This document shows, piece after piece, positions 60,170 to 64,000 of a stretch of 64,000 nt of DNA (position 1 is its first letter; each line of letters opens with the position of its first letter). The stretch is from positions 1-64,000 of the forward strand of contig CAZTOU010000024.1 in the NCBI GenBank assembly GCA_964615365.1, given 5' to 3'. The stretch is from CAVXZE01 sp964615365 (GTDB lineage Bacteria > Myxococcota_A > UBA9160 > UBA6930). Under the pieces are notes generated by a model. That model ran no database searches, had not been told where the DNA came from, and saw nothing but the letters and a program-made list of their open reading frames with translations. A program made the position numbers and the translations under genes.

Positions 60170-63100
60170 TTGCGGCCCCACGCCCCGAAGGCTCGCTCGA
60201 AGCAGGTGGCCACGCGACGCGCCCGCATGTTCCTGTACGGCGGGCTCGGCTGGGCTCGCGGCTTCCCGAGTCCGGGCGAGCGAGCGGATCGGCTGATGTG
60301 GCTCTCGGTGCCGGCTCCCGGCACCGATGCCGAATCGCGTCTCGTCGTCGTGGATGCTTCACTCATCAGAGAGGCAACGTCAGCGGTGGCGGCATTGGAT
60401 GGGTTCCCAAGAGCGCTCCCGAGAATCGTAGGTGATAGCAAGGCCTGGCGGGCTCGCACGACCACGCTACTCGAGGTGCTGAAGGGCTGCGTCCACCGCG
60501 GTGCCGAGATCCCAAAGGGTCCACCGCTGCTGGGCCTGGCCGGTTTCAGCCGCGGGTGTGCCGATTGCGCGAGTCGTCTGTCGAGTCGGTCCAAGCAGAT
60601 GAGTCGCCTGGTCGAAGCCCTGGCCTGGGTGCACTTTGGCAACGAGTCGGCATTCGGCGAGGCGATTCGCGCGGCTGCATCCCGTCGAAGTCAGCTCGAG
60701 GTGGTGATCGCTCGTCAGCCTTCCGAGTCCGGTCTCCGCCTGGCCGTGCACCTCTGTGACTTGCTGCTGGAGGATGGCGAGACGCGGGTTGGCCATCTCC
60801 TGAAGCTGCTCGGCGACGAGCGCTCATACACCACTCCGTTCGAGCCGGGTCCTTACTCACGCGATATCCTTCAGCAGGCATACGACTGCTCGGCAGATAT
60901 CGCGCGCTTACGAGGATGGCGGCAAGACTTGGGTCGCACCGAGATCTGGCTCCCTGGCGTACTCTGTCAGTTCGTCGAGCGGATGGTGCGCCTAGACAGA
61001 GCATCACGAAGGAAAGCCCTCACGCTGGCCACGGTGGCGCTTCCGGTCAACCTGCTGGATCGCTGGGAGAGATGGTGGAGGCGCGCCGAATCGATCCGTG
61101 GAAAGATCGAGAATGGCTTCACGGATCTGATCGGGAAGGAAGCCGCGGGGCGCGGGGCCCATTCTGACCTGCTGGCGGTGAAGGCCGCTACGACGACGAC
61201 TCAGGGGGCAAGAGCTTGGCTGCGGCAGCGCACCGCCGAGGCGGAGTTTGCGCCACTCGTGCAGGCCCGCCTCGATCTCGAGGCGCTCGAGCGCAGCCGT
61301 CCGCCCCGTTGCCCGCGCAGCTTCGTGAGGACGGCAGAATCGGCAGCTCGAGGGCTCTCCGACCCACAGTACCGGGCTTTGGCGAAGGCGCTTGCGGCGC
61401 TGCCCGATTCGGACTCGGGGGTCCGGCTCCGCATGGCCCTCCTGGTTCGCTGGGCGGAAGATGGGGGCACGAAGAGTCGAACCCGGACGGAGCTCCTCTC
61501 CCGCTTTGCGGGGCACTTGGCCACGGTATCGGCACCGCTCCGGGCAACGGCCCCATGGCGTCAGGGCCTGGCCGAGATCTCGGAGGATCTCGAGAGCTTC
61601 GAAGACTACCAGGCGATGCAGTACGGCTGGCAAGAACCCAGCCTGCTTCCAGACGACTGGTTCCTATCCGGCGGCCTCCCTTCGAGTCGAATCCCGACGC
61701 TCTTCCGGACTCTGGGCGCATTGGAGGAGATGGAGTGGGAAGGGCGGCGCGGTCGCGCGTTCTGGTTCCACTTCCCAACCACCCTGCTCTTCCGGCTGCT
61801 GAGGCTCTCCCCCGATCCCGTCTTCGTAGCAGAGGCTCTCCACGCTCTCTGGCGAGGTGCTGCGCTGAAGGCGGCGCGGCAACTGGCTACTCCGTGCTTC
61901 GACGCGGCAGCTCACCTTGCCGACTCGGACCACGAGCTCTTTGCTCAGCTGGTGAGACGGCTCCGCAGGTTCGATCCAGCCGGCGACAAGGGTGAGGACG
62001 CAAGGCCCGGTTGGGGAGAGGGCCTGGCGAGTCTCGCGGCCGACGAGATGGTTCGCCCGATCCTGGTCTCAGCGATGCTGGGATCTGAGGGGAAGCGAGT
62101 GATTCAGCTCGCCTACCAGGCGTATCTCCTTCGGAGGCTTCGGCCTCCACTGGATCCGGCGCACCTGGCACGTAGCGCACTCGACGAGCCGGCCGCGCGA
62201 GCGACGGGGGGCCGTGGCTGGCTCGACCGGTATCCTGCCGAGCTTCACGAATCCCTGTTCGCACTCGCCGAAGTCGATCCCGAGGCGAGGAAGGCGGCGT
62301 CGCGCATTCTCTCCGCCACCTTTCCCGATCCCGATGCTCTCACCCGCGAGCTGGCGGCGATCCGCCGCAAGCTCGAGACGGCTCGCGGGCAGGCCCGTGA
62401 GGCGCTGAGCATACGCGAGGCCAATCTCGGAAGGCGGCAGACTCGAAGGTCCCAGCTGTCGCAGCAGCGACTCGCCAAGTATCAGGAGAAGCTCGCCCGC
62501 CGCCGCCGACACGTCCAGCTCGTTGCGCTGGAAGCATCCGTGAGATCCGCTCTCGTCGAAACGCTGAGCGAGAAGGTCGGCACCCTGCCATCCGATGCGT
62601 GGCTGTCGGATTTCGAGACCATCGAGGTGCTCGCGGGTCTGATGGATCTGGGGGAACGCCTTCGCAGGCTCGCCTTCGAACTGCTGCGGCGTCGCGATGG
62701 CTCGGATCCCACGGATCTACGCGATCATCCTCGCAATCGGTCCTTTCTCGAACGTCTTCGCCGCAGGGGAATCGATACCCGTGCGTGGCTCGACGAGAAC
62801 TATCGTGTCACGGTGAAGAACGACGACGGTGGTGAGTTCACGCTCGAACTCGAAACCGATCCCCTGGAGATATTCCGGATGGGACGACCCTTCTTCACCT
62901 GTCTGCGCCCCGGAGGAGCGTGTTACGGCTCGGTGATCGTCAACGCGGCGGACGTCAACAAGCGCGTCCTCTACGCGAGGACACCAGAGGGCACGATCGT
63001 GGCGCGCTCTCTACTGGCCCTCACCAATGCCGGTCGCCTGCTTACGTTCCGGCCATACTGCAACGCCCCGGGCCTCGATTTCACCCGCCAGGTCACCGAA

Positions 63101-63802
63101 ATCACCGAAGAGATCGCTCGTCGCATGAATACGTCGTTCGCGTTCCGAGGTGAGGTCGAGGCACTGCTGGCAGACGACTGGTGGGACGACGATCCAAGAG
63201 ACCTGACCGGACGCTTTCAGTTCCTGGAGTCGGGATCCGAGTTCCGGAGCCGACTTGCGGAGATCGAGACGAAGGATTTCCTGCCAGAGCTGAGCCGGAA
63301 GTTCTCACCTCTACCCCTCGACGAGGAGACGCTGCCCTTGGTCATCGAGCTCTCCGAGCTGCGAGAGCGCCCCTCTCTCGTCCTTCCCCTGCTTCCGCTG
63401 ATCGAGACCCGAAAGGCTGGTCTGCCGGAAAGGGAGCTGCTCCAGACCGCCGAGCTGGCGCTCGCAGCGGGCGCCCTCGACGCCTCCAGGCGGATTGCGC
63501 TGCATCTGGCCTCGCGGCTCGGTCGGCGGGACAGCGGCCCATCGCTCTGGAAGATCCTGGTGGAAGCAAGCGAGTTCAGCGTAGCGCTGCGGCTGATCCG
63601 CAAGGAGGGGTGGACGCGAGGAGACGACTGGGAGGGTGTCCCGAGCGACTGGCTCTACTGGGCTGGGCGCGCCAATGAAGGGCTCCGTCGAGACAAGGTG
63701 GCGTTGGATCTCTATCGCAAGGCGCTCGCGAGGGGAACACTCTCGAGAAGCAAGAAAGAGCTACATGGTAGAATCTCGGCGCTGAGCAGACGGGTTTCAT
63801 GA
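60170..63802 (+). CDS. Very large protein of unknown function with a conserved-looking catalytic-type core
   Basis: A 1210-residue soluble protein without recognised family. Residues 1-700 are helical and repeat-like, with CADCASR near 130. About 724-790 is a basic coiled coil (AIRRKLETARGQAREAL). About 890-970 is a distinct alpha/beta segment: DPLEIFRMGRPFFTCLRPGG, SVIVNAADVNKRVLYART, IVARSLLALTNAGRLLTF. Its dense Gly, Cys and charged residues suggest an active or ligand site. The C-terminal 200 residues look TPR-like. TTG 60170 with AAGGA upstream, or ATG 60227, may start it. No membrane segment is seen. Confidence 0.7.
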   Translation: MRPHAPKARSKQVATRRARMFLYGGLGWARGFPSPGERADRLMWLSVPAPGTDAESRLVVVDASLIREATSAVAALDGFPRALPRIVGDSKAWRARTTTLLEVLKGCVHRGAEIPKGPPLLGLAGFSRGCADCASRLSSRSKQMSRLVEALAWVHFGNESAFGEAIRAAASRRSQLEVVIARQPSESGLRLAVHLCDLLLEDGETRVGHLLKLLGDERSYTTPFEPGPYSRDILQQAYDCSADIARLRGWRQDLGRTEIWLPGVLCQFVERMVRLDRASRRKALTLATVALPVNLLDRWERWWRRAESIRGKIENGFTDLIGKEAAGRGAHSDLLAVKAATTTTQGARAWLRQRTAEAEFAPLVQARLDLEALERSRPPRCPRSFVRTAESAARGLSDPQYRALAKALAALPDSDSGVRLRMALLVRWAEDGGTKSRTRTELLSRFAGHLATVSAPLRATAPWRQGLAEISEDLESFEDYQAMQYGWQEPSLLPDDWFLSGGLPSSRIPTLFRTLGALEEMEWEGRRGRAFWFHFPTTLLFRLLRLSPDPVFVAEALHALWRGAALKAARQLATPCFDAAAHLADSDHELFAQLVRRLRRFDPAGDKGEDARPGWGEGLASLAADEMVRPILVSAMLGSEGKRVIQLAYQAYLLRRLRPPLDPAHLARSALDEPAARATGGRGWLDRYPAELHESLFALAEVDPEARKAASRILSATFPDPDALTRELAAIRRKLETARGQAREALSIREANLGRRQTRRSQLSQQRLAKYQEKLARRRRHVQLVALEASVRSALVETLSEKVGTLPSDAWLSDFETIEVLAGLMDLGERLRRLAFELLRRRDGSDPTDLRDHPRNRSFLERLRRRGIDTRAWLDENYRVTVKNDDGGEFTLELETDPLEIFRMGRPFFTCLRPGGACYGSVIVNAADVNKRVLYARTPEGTIVARSLLALTNAGRLLTFRPYCNAPGLDFTRQVTEITEEIARRMNTSFAFRGEVEALLADDWWDDDPRDLTGRFQFLESGSEFRSRLAEIETKDFLPELSRKFSPLPLDEETLPLVIELSELRERPSLVLPLLPLIETRKAGLPERELLQTAELALAAGALDASRRIALHLASRLGRRDSGPSLWKILVEASEFSVALRLIRKEGWTRGDDWEGVPSDWLYWAGRANEGLRRDKVALDLYRKALARGTLSRSKKELHGRISALSRRVS

Positions 63803-63884
63803 GCAGTGCAGGCTACGCCGTCCGCACTCTCGCACCTGTTCTTCGGCAGCTTCTCATATCTGGAATAACTAGGAGGAAGCAAAG

Positions 63885-64000
63885 ATGGCTCTGGTGGACG
63901 TCATTGCGGCATGCATTCTCGGCGCAGCGATGCTCCGGGGAGCCTTCGTAGGCGCGATTCGCGAGGTCTTTTCGATCGCAGGGCTGGTGTTGGCCTATTT
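63885..64000 (+). CDS. CvpA-family membrane protein (partial, runs off the window)
   Basis: The first 38 codons are present: MALVDVIAACILGAAML, RGAFVGAIREVFSIAG, LVLAYF. The alternating hydrophobic helices and RGAFVGAIREV turn match CvpA (colicin V production) proteins. AGGAGG lies before the ATG. The rest is outside the window. Confidence 0.75.
   Translation, partial: MALVDVIAACILGAAMLRGAFVGAIREVFSIAGLVLAY

Noticed and set aside
1..64000. CRISPR arrays and insertion sequences
   Set aside because: No regularly spaced repeats and no transposase or integrase gene is seen; only isolated short palindromes.

Overview
The window is GC-rich, with genes packed on both strands, G/C-ending codons and frequent GTG or TTG starts. 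I see no rRNA, tRNA, CRISPR array, insertion sequence or prophage. The gene mix includes a TPR-linked Ser/Thr kinase, GH3, pectinacetylesterase, penicillin acylase, family III CoA transferases, ferredoxin-dependent 2-oxoacid oxidoreductase, NfnAB-like flavoproteins and lipoproteins. This suggests a large free-living Gram-negative bacterium of the former Deltaproteobacteria (Myxococcota, Desulfobacterota or Binatota type). That placement is an inference from gene content and could be wrong at phylum level.

Layout. 1-7 kb: a glycosyltransferase, then a four-gene overlapping operon (secreted AstE/AspA-like peptidase, inactive transglutaminase fused to a membrane domain, RimK-related ATP-grasp ligase, secreted HExxH metallopeptidase), then a Nudix hydrolase. 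7-13 kb: a 1562-residue TPR/kinase membrane protein, endonuclease V with no canonical start codon at its conserved N terminus, and an SCP2 protein. 13-20 kb: penicillin acylase, an Ap4A phosphorylase-like protein, a ferredoxin/Cys-rich protein pair and a GH3 glycosidase. 20-24 kb: a small styrene-oxide-isomerase-like membrane protein, an FGGY kinase and alpha-glucan phosphorylase. 24-29.4 kb (minus strand): acyl-CoA dehydrogenase, two family III CoA transferases and a PlsC acyltransferase. 29.7-31.4 kb: a HAD/UbiA pair.

31.4-40.9 kb is the strongest metabolic block. It holds two GltD/NfnB-like flavoproteins around one NfnA-like subunit, a fused 2-oxoacid:ferredoxin oxidoreductase gamma-alpha subunit, its beta subunit, and a 743-residue protein ending in a small ferredoxin-like domain. 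Together they could oxidise a 2-oxoacid, pass electrons to ferredoxin and exchange them with NAD(P)H.

41-45.4 kb: a secreted pectinacetylesterase behind a good sigma70-type promoter, then a tight trio (Cys-rich zinc-ribbon protein, ATC-hydrolase-like protein, Tat-exported amidohydrolase). 45-50 kb is accessory: DUF222-HNH protein, DUF429 protein, a RES/Xre-type toxin-antitoxin pair and short palindromic repeats. 50-60 kb: lipoproteins, a methyltransferase, a stand-alone alarmone-hydrolase-like HD protein, two metallophosphoesterases, a secreted toroid protein with a sorting-like tail, a TIM-barrel isomerase, a thermonuclease and a repeat lipoprotein. The window ends with a 1210-residue unrecognised protein and the start of a CvpA-like gene.
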